The notes under the pieces are model-generated. The model made no database searches, had not been told where the DNA came from, and was given only the letters and a program-made list of their open reading frames with translations. A stretch of DNA of 58,635 bases, from contig NZ_BAJQ01000010.1 of NCBI RefSeq assembly GCF_000613785.1, positions 1 to 58,635 of the forward strand. The letters run 5' to 3'. The stretch's first letter is position 1. Each line of letters opens with the position of its first letter. The position numbers and the translations under genes are program-made. This document shows positions 46,424 to 55,439 of the stretch, piece after piece. This stretch comes from Segatella oulorum JCM 14966. GTDB taxonomy: Bacteria; Bacteroidota; Bacteroidia; Bacteroidales; Bacteroidaceae.

Positions 46424-47763
46424 ATGAAAACGAACCAACCCTCACCTTGGATGTGGATTCCTACGCTTTATTTTGCAGAAGGAATACCCTATTTTATCGT
46501 TAATAACATTTCGGTAACCATGTTTACAAAGATGGGAGTACCAATGGCGCAATGGCACTTTTCACCAGTTTGCTCTATCTTCCATGGGCAATCAAACCGC
46601 TATGGAGCCCCTTTGTAGACATTTTAAAAACAAAACGCTGGTGGATTCTATCCATGCAAATCCTCATGAGTGTGACCTTTATCCTCACCACGCTGAGCAT
46701 TCCACACCCTGATGCTGCAACCATTGCATCACAGACAACACCCATCTCGCTCTTCACGTTTACATTAATCTTGTTCATTGTAACGGCCTTTGCTTCGGCT
46801 ACGCACGATATTGCAGCCGATGGCTTTTACATGTTGGCACTCGATCAGCAACAACAAAGTTTCTTTGTGGGCATCAGAAGTACCTTCTATCGCCTTTCCT
46901 CTATCTTCGGGCAAGGTGTTTTGGTCTATATTGCAGGCTACATTGAGCGTACTTCCCATAATATCCCGCTTTCGTGGACACTCACTATGGCCATTACATC
47001 CGTGATTTTCACCCTTGTAAGCCTTTACCACACGTTTGTTCTTCCAAAGCCAAAAGCCGACGGGATACGTCATATAGAGGAGCGTCAACAGCAGCAAGCA
47101 CAAGCTATCTGGAAAGAGTTTGCACGTACCTTTGTTACATTCATACGCAAACCCGGCGTGCTTTTGGCCATCGTTTTCATGCTGCTTTATCGCCTTCCTG
47201 AGGCCTTTTTGCTCAAAATGGTTAATCCTTTTTTACTTGATTCGCAGCCCAAAGGTGGTTTGGCTTTAGCAACTGACGAAGTAGGTGTTATCTATGGAAC
47301 CATCGGTGTGTTCTTCCTTACATTGGGAGGCATCATTGGTGGTGTGGCATCTTCACGCTGGGGATTGAAGAAAGCATTATGGCCCATGGCGCTTTTTATG
47401 ACCCTTCCTTGTGCCACCTTCGTTTATATGAGCATGTTTCATCCCACAAATGTAGTGATAATCAGTACCTGTGTCGCCATCGAACAATTTGGCTATGGCT
47501 TTGGCTTTACGGCTTATATGCTCTACATGATGTATTTCTCTGAAGGCGAATTTACAACGGCTCATTATGCCATCTGCACGGCTTTCATGGCTTTAAGCAT
47601 GATGATTCCAGGCATGTTCGCAGGCTATCTGCAAGAATGGTTGGGCTATGAAGGTTTCTTTTGGATGGTGATGGTTTGCTGTGTTGCCACAGTTGCTGTG
47701 ACCATTGTAGTGAGAAAAGAAATCAATGCAAACTATGGTCGGAAAACAGTGGAGAAAGTTTAG
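46424..47763 (+). CDS. AmpG/MurT-like MFS permease (copy 2), one frame break
   Basis: The reading starts MKTNQPSPWMWIPTLYFAEGIPY, the PAT/AmpG opening also seen in copy 1, and changes frame near 46550; the second frame continues MALFTSLLYLPWAIKPLWSPF, SATHDIAADGFY and about ten more helices. The repaired protein has about 446 residues and 12 membrane helices. One base restored fixes it. Relatives import anhydro-muropeptides (AmpG) or free MurNAc (Tannerella MurT). It is 3 nt before the NamZ gene, strongly supporting a MurNAc or muropeptide substrate. Confidence 0.82.
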
Positions 47764-48987
47764 ATGAAAAAATTTGTCTTCTTCCTCGCAATAGCCCTTT
47801 GCTTGACCGGTTTCTTAAACGCGAAAGTGAAAACAGGCTTAGAAGTTTTAAAACAACAAAACTTCAAGATTTTAGACGGAAAACGTGTGGGGTTAGTCAC
47901 CAACCCCACAGGCGTGGACGACGCACTGCGCTCAACCGTAGACATTCTGCATGCCGCTAAGAACGTCAAATTAGTGGCATTGTTTGGTCCCGAACATGGT
48001 GTTCGCGGCAATGCACACGCAGGAGACCATGTAGGGAATGGCAAAGATGCACAAACAGGCTTGCCCATCTATTCACTATATGGTGCAAATCGCGAACCAT
48101 CTGATGAGATGCTGAAAGATATTGACGTGCTGGTTTACGACATTCAAGATATTGGTTGCCGCTCGTTTACCTATATCAGCACCTTAGGAAACATCATGAA
48201 AGCTGCAGCGAAGCACAATATACAAGTGGTTGTTTTAGATCGTCCCAACCCCTTAGGAGGATTGAAGGTTGAAGGAAATGTTACGGATGATGACTGCATT
48301 TCATTTGTAAGTGCATTTAAAATTCCTTACATCTATGGGCTCACTGTGGGTGAGTTGGCACTACTCTTGAATGGCGAGCACATGTTAGGAAATCCCTGTT
48401 CGCTTGAAGTTGTGAAGATGAAAGGCTGGAAAAGGAAAATGAACTATGCTGCTACAAAATTAAAATGGGTGGCAGCCTCACCACACATTCCACAAGCAGA
48501 GATTGCTCCTTTCTATGCGATATCAGGCATCGTGGGCGAGTTAGACAGCTTAAATATTGGTGTCGGTTACACGCTTCCGTTCCAAGTGTTTGGCGCACCA
48601 TGGATGGATGCCGATGCATTAACCGCTCGAATGAATGCACTCCATCTGCCGGGCTATTGTTTCCGACCGATATACTATGCGCCGTTTTACAGCAAATTCA
48701 AAGGTCAACAAGTGCAGGGCGTACAGGTTTACATCACAGATTACACGCGTGCGCAGCTCTGCGACGTGCAGTTTTATGTGCTGCAAGAACTTTATAAGTT
48801 GAATCCTTCTCATGATATTTTGAACGAATCGGGCAATCGAACCGATATGTTTAACAAGGTTTGCGGCTCCAAAAAGATTAGAGAATTATTCTTAAAGCAC
48901 CATCAATGGAGCGATGTTCAGCCTTATTGGACAAAAGATGTGGAGGCATTCAAGAAACTTTCTAAGAAATATTACCTTTATAAATAA
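47764..48987 (+). CDS. namZ: NamZ-type exo-beta-N-acetylmuramidase (DUF1343)
   Basis: The 407-residue protein has a signal peptide (cleavage near FLNAK) and the DUF1343 signatures GLVTNPTGVDD, LFGPEHGVRGNAHAGD, DVLVYDIQDIGCRSFTYISTL, VVLDRPNPLGG and NIGVGYTLPFQVFGAPW. Characterised members (Bacillus NamZ, family GH171) remove MurNAc from the non-reducing end of peptidoglycan glycans. Here it would act in the periplasm and feed the adjacent permease, kinase and MurQ. Confidence 0.88.
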   Translation: MKKFVFFLAIALCLTGFLNAKVKTGLEVLKQQNFKILDGKRVGLVTNPTGVDDALRSTVDILHAAKNVKLVALFGPEHGVRGNAHAGDHVGNGKDAQTGLPIYSLYGANREPSDEMLKDIDVLVYDIQDIGCRSFTYISTLGNIMKAAAKHNIQVVVLDRPNPLGGLKVEGNVTDDDCISFVSAFKIPYIYGLTVGELALLLNGEHMLGNPCSLEVVKMKGWKRKMNYAATKLKWVAASPHIPQAEIAPFYAISGIVGELDSLNIGVGYTLPFQVFGAPWMDADALTARMNALHLPGYCFRPIYYAPFYSKFKGQQVQGVQVYITDYTRAQLCDVQFYVLQELYKLNPSHDILNESGNRTDMFNKVCGSKKIRELFLKHHQWSDVQPYWTKDVEAFKKLSKKYYLYK

Positions 48988-48992
48988 AACAA

Positions 48993-50144
48993 ATGGCTAC
49001 ACAAAAAACAAGTCGAATTGAGGCAGTTGATATTCTAAGAGGTATCACTATCGCAGGGATGATTTTAGTAAATAATCCGGGTGGACAGCCTGTCTACACG
49101 CCTTTGGAACATGCTGAATGGTTTGGATTGACACCAACCGATTTGGTTTTCCCATTCTTTATGTTTATCATGGGCATCACAACCTATCTCTCCTTACGCA
49201 AGTATGATTTTGAATGGTCATGGCCTTGCGCAAAGAAAATCATCAAACGCGGCATGCTTCTCTATGTCATTGGTATTGCCATTAGCTGGCTGATGATGTT
49301 TTGTCGAGGTCTGTTCAATGAAGATTACGCTGCACTTCCATTCTTCTCCCATTTATTTGCAGCAGCCAATGTCTTTGACCATATCCGCTTGGTAGGTGTA
49401 TTCCCGCGTTTAGCATTCTGCTATGTGTTTGCCTCCGTCGTGGCACTCAGTGTTAAACACCGATTCATTCCATGGCTGATTGCAATCGTTTTTATCGGTT
49501 ATTTCGTGGTGTTATGTTTAGGAAATGGTTTTGCACACGATGCATCCAACATCTGTAATGTGATAGACGAGGCCATCTTAGGTCGTCAACATCTTTATAA
49601 ATGGGATATTCCTGACCCCGAAGGGCTATTGAGTTCATTGCCCGCTTTAGGCCATGTGCTGATTGGATTTTGCGTGGGACGCGTTGTGATGTCAGCAACT
49701 TCGCTCAATGATAAGATTGAAAAGCTCTTCATCTATGGTGCAGTGCTCACCTTCTTGGGCTTTTTATTGAGTTATGGTTGCCCCATCAGTAAAAAACTTT
49801 GGACACCCACTTTTGCACTTGTCACTTGTGGATTGGCCTCAACAACTTTAGCCCTGTTGAGCTGGGTGATTGACAAACAAGGTGTCAAGAGCCGTGCTAT
49901 TAGCTTCTTTAGAGTGTTTGGTGTCAATCCTTTGGCACTCTATGTGTGGGCCGACTTGTTGCTCATTCCTCTTTCCATCGCCTCCATTCGTGGTGTAACC
50001 CTGCAGGGATGGCTCTTTACGGACGTGATGCAACCCTGCATAGGCACGCAGAATGCCGCTTTGGTATGGGCATTGCTGTTTGTGGCTTTCACTTGGATTT
50101 GCGGTTATTATCTTTATAAGAAACATATATTTATTAAACTATGA
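48993..50144 (+). CDS. NagX/DUF5009-like membrane acyltransferase
   Basis: The 383-residue protein has about 10 membrane helices and starts RIEAVDILRGITIAGMILVNNPG followed by DLVFPFFMFIMGIT, the signature of the heparan-alpha-glucosaminide N-acetyltransferase/NagX family (COG4299). Members acetylate amino sugars across a membrane using acetyl-CoA; the bacterial role is poorly known. Its position between NamZ and the kinase suggests it handles amino sugars such as deacetylated MurNAc or GlcNAc. Its stop overlaps the kinase start by 4 nt. Confidence 0.78.
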   Translation: MATQKTSRIEAVDILRGITIAGMILVNNPGGQPVYTPLEHAEWFGLTPTDLVFPFFMFIMGITTYLSLRKYDFEWSWPCAKKIIKRGMLLYVIGIAISWLMMFCRGLFNEDYAALPFFSHLFAAANVFDHIRLVGVFPRLAFCYVFASVVALSVKHRFIPWLIAIVFIGYFVVLCLGNGFAHDASNICNVIDEAILGRQHLYKWDIPDPEGLLSSLPALGHVLIGFCVGRVVMSATSLNDKIEKLFIYGAVLTFLGFLLSYGCPISKKLWTPTFALVTCGLASTTLALLSWVIDKQGVKSRAISFFRVFGVNPLALYVWADLLLIPLSIASIRGVTLQGWLFTDVMQPCIGTQNAALVWALLFVAFTWICGYYLYKKHIFIKL

Positions 50145-50986
50145 TATTATTAGCTGATAGTGGATCGACCAAAACCGATTGGTGCTTGGTAGATCATGGT
50201 AAGGTAGTGGCTACCGTAAAAACAGCCGGAACAAACCCTTTCTTCCAAACAACGGAGGAGATTGCAAATGAATTGGCAACGAATTTACTACCACATCTGC
50301 CCACGAAGAATCTTGAAGAAGTGTACTTTTATGGAGCGGGTTGCACCAAAGAAAAGAGTCCCATCGTGGCTGATGCACTACACCAACAACTCAACATTAC
50401 TGGTGTTTGCGAAGTGGCAACAGACATGCTGGCTGCTGCACGTAGCTTATGTGGCCATCATCCAGGCATTGCTTGCATCTTAGGTACAGGCAGTAACTCG
50501 TGTGCTTACGACGGAAAAGACATTGTAGCCAACGTTTCTCCGCTCGGCTTTATTTTAGGAGATGAAGGGAGCGGTGCCGTCTTGGGTAGAACATTAGTAG
50601 GTGATGTGCTTAAAAACCAATTGCCACAAGACATCATCGATGCATTCCATGCCGAATACTCGCTGACCAATGCCGAATTTATTGACCGCGTATATCGTCA
50701 GAAATTTCCCAACCGATTCTTAGCAAGTTTCGTACCTTTCTTGTCAAAACACCTCGACAACCAAGCTGTCTTCGATTTAGTAGAAAGCAATTTCCGTCGT
50801 TTCTTAGTGCGGAATGTCAAACAATATGCGGGCTGGGAACAACTGCCTATTGGTTTTGTTGGCTCTATTGCACACTATTTCCAAGCACCATTGACAAAGG
50901 CTTTGCAAGCGGAACAGATGACGATGGGCAAGATTATCCAAGCGCCGATGGAAGGACTTATTGCATACCACACAACAAATGAGTAA
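50141..50986 (+). CDS. murK: BadF/BadG-type amino-sugar kinase, probable MurNAc/GlcNAc kinase
   Basis: The 281-residue protein has the ASKHA phosphate motifs LLADSGSTKTDW and CILGTGSNS, then GFILGDEGSGAVLG and GFVGSIAHYF. It is in the BadF/BcrA family that includes Clostridium and Tannerella MurK and eukaryotic GlcNAc kinase. MurK phosphorylates MurNAc (some also GlcNAc) to the 6-phosphate. Immediately following MurQ, which needs MurNAc-6-phosphate, is strong context. It overlaps the upstream gene by 4 nt. Confidence 0.82.
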   Translation: MILLADSGSTKTDWCLVDHGKVVATVKTAGTNPFFQTTEEIANELATNLLPHLPTKNLEEVYFYGAGCTKEKSPIVADALHQQLNITGVCEVATDMLAAARSLCGHHPGIACILGTGSNSCAYDGKDIVANVSPLGFILGDEGSGAVLGRTLVGDVLKNQLPQDIIDAFHAEYSLTNAEFIDRVYRQKFPNRFLASFVPFLSKHLDNQAVFDLVESNFRRFLVRNVKQYAGWEQLPIGFVGSIAHYFQAPLTKALQAEQMTMGKIIQAPMEGLIAYHTTNE

Positions 50987-50991
50987 TCGAT

Positions 50992-51816
50992 ATGGCATTC
51001 GTTAAAATATCAGAACAACCCTCTCTCTACGACCATTTAGAGGAAAAGAGCATTCATGAGTTGTTGGTTGACATCAACCAAGAGGATCAAAAGGTTGCGT
51101 TGGCGGTGGAAAAGGCCATTCCCCAGATAGAAAAATTAGTGGAAGCTGTGGTTCCGAGAATGCAAAAAGGTGGACGACTCTTTTATATGGGGGCAGGAAC
51201 AAGCGGCCGTTTAGGTGTGCTTGATGCTTCAGAGATACCTCCAACCTTTGGTGTTCCGCCCACGCATATTATTGGTTTGATTGCAGGTGGAGACACCGCT
51301 TTGCGCAATGCAGTTGAAAATGCAGAAGACGATGAATATCGGGGGTGGGAAGAATTAGAGGCCTTCCACATTGGAAAGCTCGACACAGTGGTAGGTATCG
51401 CAGCGTCGGGCACCACGCCCTATGTCGTAGGAGCATTGAAACAAGCTCGTCAACATGGTATGCTCACGGGCTGTATCACCAGCAACCCCGACTCGCCCAT
51501 GGCCGAAGCGTGTGATATTCCTATCGAAATGATTGTCGGTCCCGAGTTTGTTACGGGTAGTTCACGCATGAAATCGGGAACCGGACAAAAACTCATTCTC
51601 AACATGATTTCCACCAGCATCATGATTAAGTTGGGACGTGTGAAAGGTAATCGAATGGTGAACATGCAACTGACCAACAAAAAACTCATCGACAGAGGCA
51701 CACGTATGCTCGTTGATGAATTAGGTCTTGACTACGACCATGCAAAACGATTGCTTCTCATGTATGGCTCAGTGAAAAAAGCGATGGAGCAAGTGCGCCA
51801 CGAAAATCAGGCATAG
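50992..51816 (+). CDS. murQ: N-acetylmuramic acid-6-phosphate etherase
   Basis: The 274-residue SIS-domain protein matches MurQ: FYMGAGTSGRLGVLDASEIPPTFG, GLIAGGDTALRNAVENAEDD, GIAASGTTPYVVGAL and EFVTGSSRMKSGTGQKLILNMIS. It cleaves the lactyl ether of MurNAc-6-phosphate to give GlcNAc-6-phosphate and D-lactate in the cytoplasm. It starts 5 nt after the kinase gene and closes the muropeptide block. The C-terminal helical UBA-like part is short compared with E. coli MurQ (298 residues). Confidence 0.95.
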   Translation: MAFVKISEQPSLYDHLEEKSIHELLVDINQEDQKVALAVEKAIPQIEKLVEAVVPRMQKGGRLFYMGAGTSGRLGVLDASEIPPTFGVPPTHIIGLIAGGDTALRNAVENAEDDEYRGWEELEAFHIGKLDTVVGIAASGTTPYVVGALKQARQHGMLTGCITSNPDSPMAEACDIPIEMIVGPEFVTGSSRMKSGTGQKLILNMISTSIMIKLGRVKGNRMVNMQLTNKKLIDRGTRMLVDELGLDYDHAKRLLLMYGSVKKAMEQVRHENQA

Positions 51817-51830
51817 CGTTTTATTCTTAA

Positions 51831-51935
51831 ACGAGCTTGAGACAAGAACGTTTTCTAAAAAGTTGGTCATCCCGCTATTATTTTGCAACCTTATAGATGA
51901 GGGAGCAATTCTTTACAAAATACATATAGCGATGA
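51831..51935 (+). mobile_element. Left-end remnant of an IS982-type element
   Basis: The sequence from the degenerate end GAGCTTGAGACAAG (51833-51846; compare GAGTTCGGGATAAG of the full copy) through AAAAAGTTGG, ATTATTTTG and ATAGCGATGATTA aligns with the first ~105 bp of the element at 53753. The similarity stops at the former transposase start codon. Confidence 0.75.
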
Positions 51936-52153
51936 TTAACAACTTTTTTAGGCGACTTCTTGATTCCGATTACACGTATAAACAAACTCCTATAGGACAA
52001 ATGATGAAAAGAGAATTGCAAGAAGATAATTGGGATTTTGCTCTCTATGGTGTAGGTGGGATGAAAATTATAAGTGTAGTTTTTCATAACAGTTTTATTG
52101 ATTTTTCCAGAAGCTTTTTGTTGAATGAAGCCGAAGCTCATTTCAGTTTTTAA
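51932..52153 (+). CDS. Short hypothetical ORF joined to an IS left end
   Basis: ATG 51932, the position of the transposase start in the IS remnant, opens a 73-residue frame (MINNFFRRLLDSDYTYKQTP...) unlike the transposase. After TAA 52153 the same frame continues for about 25 codons (ELKKLSEEIKKNYDV...) to another stop, which suggests an interrupted longer protein. I do not recognise a family. Confidence 0.35.
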   Translation: MINNFFRRLLDSDYTYKQTPIGQMMKRELQEDNWDFALYGVGGMKIISVVFHNSFIDFSRSFLLNEAEAHFSF

Positions 52154-52329
52154 GAGTTGAAAAAATTATCTGAAGAAATAAAGAAAAATTATGATGTATT
52201 TAAAGATAGAGAGATTATATCTCCATTGTAATGACGTGAGTAGAACAAATTTAGAATTTCTTTCCCGTTTTAATAAAGAAGAATATTATTTTGAATATGA
52301 AGGGATTTGACGACATTATATTTAAATTA

Positions 52330-52544
52330 ACGTGAATCAGGAAAATTTAAAACAAAGCAGACTATTTATTAGTAGTCTTTTGTATTCCAAAAGCTTACAG
52401 TCATAGATATCTCCTACTATTATCATAAAATTGAGAAGATCTTCTTTCTTCTTACTCCTTTCCCATTGCCAATATTGCACCAAAAAACTTGCAGAAGTCA
52501 TCTGCCGTACAAAATATTTCAGTAACTTTGTTCTCGGTAGGCAT
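52330..52544 (-). pseudogene. N-terminal fragment of another IS982-type transposase
   Basis: On the minus strand ATG 52544 starts MPTENKVTEIFCTADDFCKFF, clearly related to the MITKDKVTEIFCIIDEFDKNL start of the transposase at 53856. It stops at 52452; weaker similarity in another frame (NFMIIVGDIYDCKLLEYK) extends to about 52380. The rest is missing. A hairpin AGACTA...TAGTCT (52359-52378) lies at its end. Confidence 0.6.
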
Positions 52545-52548
52545 AGCG

Positions 52549-52656
52549 ATTTTTGTTTATAATTATTTGTATATTATAACATCCTAAAGTTAGAATGGAA
52601 TTTCGCTAATTGTCAAATTTATGTGTACTTACAATTCATCAAACTCATATTAAAAT
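52549..52656. other. AT-rich leader of the HsdR_N gene
   Basis: No gene seen; probably promoter and leader, with no exact TAnnTTTG match. Confidence 0.4.
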
Positions 52657-53736
52657 ATGGACTTTAAAGATTCTATTAAACAACTCGCTGACAAAGTAGT
52701 TCAGCTGAAAGAAGGTATCCTTACGGAGGAAGCTACAAAGAATGCGTTTATCATGCCGTTTATCAATGCGCTAGGCTATGATGTGTTTAACCCTTTAGAA
52801 GTAATCCCTGAGATGGATTGCGACTTAGTAAAAAAGAAAGGTGAGAAGATTGATTATGCCATTATGAAAAATGGTACGCCTATCATCCTCATTGAGTGTA
52901 AGCACTGGCAACAGGACCTATCTCTACATGACACACAACTCAAAAAATATTTTGTAGCTTCCAAAGCTAAGTTTGGCTTGCTGACTAATGGCATTCGATA
53001 TCTCTTCTATACAGATCTCGAAGATCAGAATATTATGGACGAAAAACCGTTCTTGGAATTGGATATCACTGACATTAAGGATTATCAACTTGAAGAGTTG
53101 AAGAAGTTTCATAAGTCATACTTCGATATAGAAAACATCCTCAATTCTGCGAGCGAACTAAAATACTCTAATGAATTGAAGAAAATCTTTGCCGAAGAAA
53201 TTGTTAATCCTACACCTGAGATTGTAAAGTACTTTACGAAGAAAGTCTATGATGGCATCATTACGGCTAAAGTACAAGAACAGTTTTCAGAGCTTGTTAA
53301 GCGGGCTATCAGCAGCTATATTAATGAGCTCATCTCTAAACGGCTGAAAACAGCACTCAGTTCAGAGGAGCAACGAGAAGCGTCAGAAACAGCTGCAAGT
53401 CAAGAACAGTCAGATACAGTTTCTGTCAACGATGATGGCATTGTCACGACACAGGAAGAACTTGATGGTTTTAATATTGTTAGAGCCATAGTGCGTAAAT
53501 CGGTTGATGTTTCAAGAGTTATCTATCGAGATGCTATAACCTATTTCGCGATTTTGCTTGATGATAATAATCGTAAACCTATTTGCCGACTATACTTTAA
53601 TACAAAAAGCAAAAAATACATATCAACTTTTGATGCAAACAAGGTCGAAACAAAACATGAGATTACAGACCTTAACGACATCTTTAATTTTGAAAAAGAA
53701 TTGTGCGAGGTCATTAAAGCATATGATGGGAAATAG
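52657..53736 (+). CDS. Stand-alone HsdR N-terminal-type (PD-(D/E)xK) nuclease protein
   Basis: The 359-residue protein matches the type I restriction enzyme R subunit N-terminal domain (HSDR_N_2): RxxL-like TKNAFIMPFINALGYDVFNPLEVIPE, then the nuclease motif with Asp66 (KIDYAI) and Glu80-Cys-Lys82 (LIECKH), and GLLTNGIRYLFYTD. No helicase, HsdM or HsdS follows, so it is not a complete restriction system. The C-terminal ~100 residues resemble a small separate domain (IVRAIVRKSVDVSRVIYRDA...). It sits among IS982 debris, 16 nt before an IS end, so acquisition is likely. Possible roles include defence or DNA repair. Confidence 0.75.
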   Translation: MDFKDSIKQLADKVVQLKEGILTEEATKNAFIMPFINALGYDVFNPLEVIPEMDCDLVKKKGEKIDYAIMKNGTPIILIECKHWQQDLSLHDTQLKKYFVASKAKFGLLTNGIRYLFYTDLEDQNIMDEKPFLELDITDIKDYQLEELKKFHKSYFDIENILNSASELKYSNELKKIFAEEIVNPTPEIVKYFTKKVYDGIITAKVQEQFSELVKRAISSYINELISKRLKTALSSEEQREASETAASQEQSDTVSVNDDGIVTTQEELDGFNIVRAIVRKSVDVSRVIYRDAITYFAILLDDNNRKPICRLYFNTKSKKYISTFDANKVETKHEITDLNDIFNFEKELCEVIKAYDGK

Positions 53737-53752
53737 AAAAATAAATTATAAA

Positions 53753-54794
53753 TACGCGAGTTCGGGATAAGAAAATTGCTTAAAAAGTTGGTAATCTCGC
53801 TGTTATTTTGTAACTTTATAGTTGTGAATCAGTAACTTATAAAACAAATATAGCGATGATTACCAAGGACAAAGTTACAGAAATATTCTGTATTATCGAT
53901 GAGTTCGACAAAAATTTGGATGGTGAGCTGAAGAAAAACCTGTGTTTACCTAACCAGGATGGTAATGGGAAACGTTACAGAAATCGTAAAGGAAAGCTTT
54001 CCGAAAGTGAAATTATGACGATTCTTATATGCTATCATTTCGGTACCTATCGCAGTATTATCAGAATTGTATCCGCGGCTGCTTCCACAAAGAGTTCCCC
54101 AATGCGGTATCCTATAATCGCTTTGTAGAGCTCATGCCTCGTATATTCTGCAAAATGATGCTCTTCATGAAGCTCTATGCTTTCGGCAAGTGTACGGGGA
54201 TAACGTTCGTTGATAGCACAATGATCTCCGTATGCCACAACGTAAGAAGGTATTTCAATAAAGTCTTTTCGGGGTTCGCCAAGAACGGAAAAGGGACGAT
54301 GGGCTGGTGTCATGGCTTTAAACTTCATCTGCTTTGCAATGATTCAGGCGAAATAATCACATTCTGTCTTACCGGAGCCAACGTGGATGACAGGGATAGC
54401 AGGGTGTGGAATGTATTTACAAAGGTGCTCTATGGAAAGGTCTTTGCTGACAGAGAATATATTAAGCAAGAACTCTTCGAGAGTCTATTCAGTCAAGGTA
54501 TTCTGGGCTCGTTCATGGCCTGAAGGCTAAAATGAAGAACAAGCTGATGCCGATGTGGGATAAGATAATGTTAAGAAAACGCTATATCATAGAGTGTATC
54601 AATGAACTCTTGAAGAATAAAGCTAACCTCGTACACTCGCGACATCGCTCGATACACAACTTTATCATGAACCTATGTTCTGCCCTAACAGCCTATTGCC
54701 TTTTTGATAACAAACCTGAGGCACTACCTGTTTATGTCGAAAAATCAAAGCAGTTAGAACTGTTTGCATACTGACCTTATCCCGAACTCAAGTA
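53753..54794 (+). mobile_element. IS982-family insertion sequence, complete ends, decayed transposase
   Basis: The ends are GAGTTCGGGATAAG (53758-53771) and its reverse complement (54776-54789); the similarity extends outward to about 19 bp (TAC..GAGTTCGGGATAAG, with two mismatches). Length of about 1.04 kb is typical of IS982. No clear target-site duplication is visible. The extended left end is shared exactly with the right end of the MITE-like element at 55995-56190. Confidence 0.88.
53856..54774 (+). pseudogene. IS982-family transposase, two frame breaks
   Basis: Three frames together form the transposase: MITKDKVTEIFCIIDEF with KLSESEIMTILICYHFGTYRS, then FPNAVSYNRFVELMPRIF, FGKCTGITFVDSTMIS (catalytic Asp), GTMGWCHGFKLHLLCND and LTGANVDDRD (Asp), then MLRKRYIIECINELLKN (Glu) and IHNFIMNLCSALTAYCLFDNKPEA. 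Breaks lie near 54070 and near 54505. With all three DDE residues preserved the copy is young, but as read it cannot make a full protein. Confidence 0.85.
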
Positions 54795-55187
54795 TCAAGA
54801 TAATCTCTGTTAGTTTCGTTTTTGACAAATTTGCGATAGAGTATTTTGCCTGATGAAGCACCCTGAAACAACATCACACCAAACGTCCTGGAAAAGTATG
54901 TTGTATCCAGTATTATTACTGCAGATTTGGGGTAAGTAGCAGTAAAGCTATCTACCACTAAGCTCAACCTATGCCGTATGGTTTGCTCTGAACATTTATA
55001 AAGAGTGGATAGATCAGAAATCGTTCGATTTGCCGCCAGATAGTCATCCCATAGAGAAATATTATTATACGCAGGCCACCTTGAAATTGTCTACCACAAT
55101 CCTTGCAGGAATACATCTGAACAGTACGTCAATGCCCATTCTTTTTAACATTTGAGCTATTACAGAAGATACAGTTTTTTTATTCAT
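54790..55187 (-). pseudogene. Decayed zinc-ribbon transposase fragment, cut by the IS982 end
   Basis: On the minus strand ATG 55187 starts MNKKTVSSVIAQMLKRMG. Neighbouring frames hold SCKDCGRQFQGGLRI, then SLWDDYLAANRTISDLSTLYKCSEQTIRHRLSLV and VIILDTTYFSRTFGVMLFQGAS. The CxxCG...FQGG zinc ribbon plus W..Y..... S.L...Y..S..T.R is the start of an IS256/IS1249-like transposase. Stops and frame shifts show decay, and the reading ends at the right end of the IS982 copy. Family assignment is tentative. Confidence 0.55.
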
Positions 55188-55343
55188 AGGTTTTAAAATG
55201 CTGCAAAGGTAGTAAATAAAAGTGTTCCATGAGGTTTTCAGCCTACCAAATGTCCATTACACCACAAAACATTTGCTTTCAGCGTGGCAAAAAATAACCA
55301 AGAAAAACAACAAAACCTTTTTCGTATTTTACAAAAAATAGAT
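55188..55343. other. AT-rich spacer before the DUF192 gene
   Basis: No gene seen. A minus-strand TACCTTTG near 55210 probably belonged to the decayed transposase. Confidence 0.4.
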
Positions 55344-55351
55344 TACCTTTG
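55344..55351 (+). promoter_or_regulatory. Candidate -7 element of the DUF192 gene
   Basis: TACCTTTG fits TAnnTTTG and gives an 80-90 nt leader. Confidence 0.45.
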
Positions 55352-55439
55352 CTTTCGAATAAGGTGTTTCTTATCCACAACACCATAAATTACAGACCAA
55401 TAAATAAAAAATTGTATTATGACTTACAAAGAATTATCC

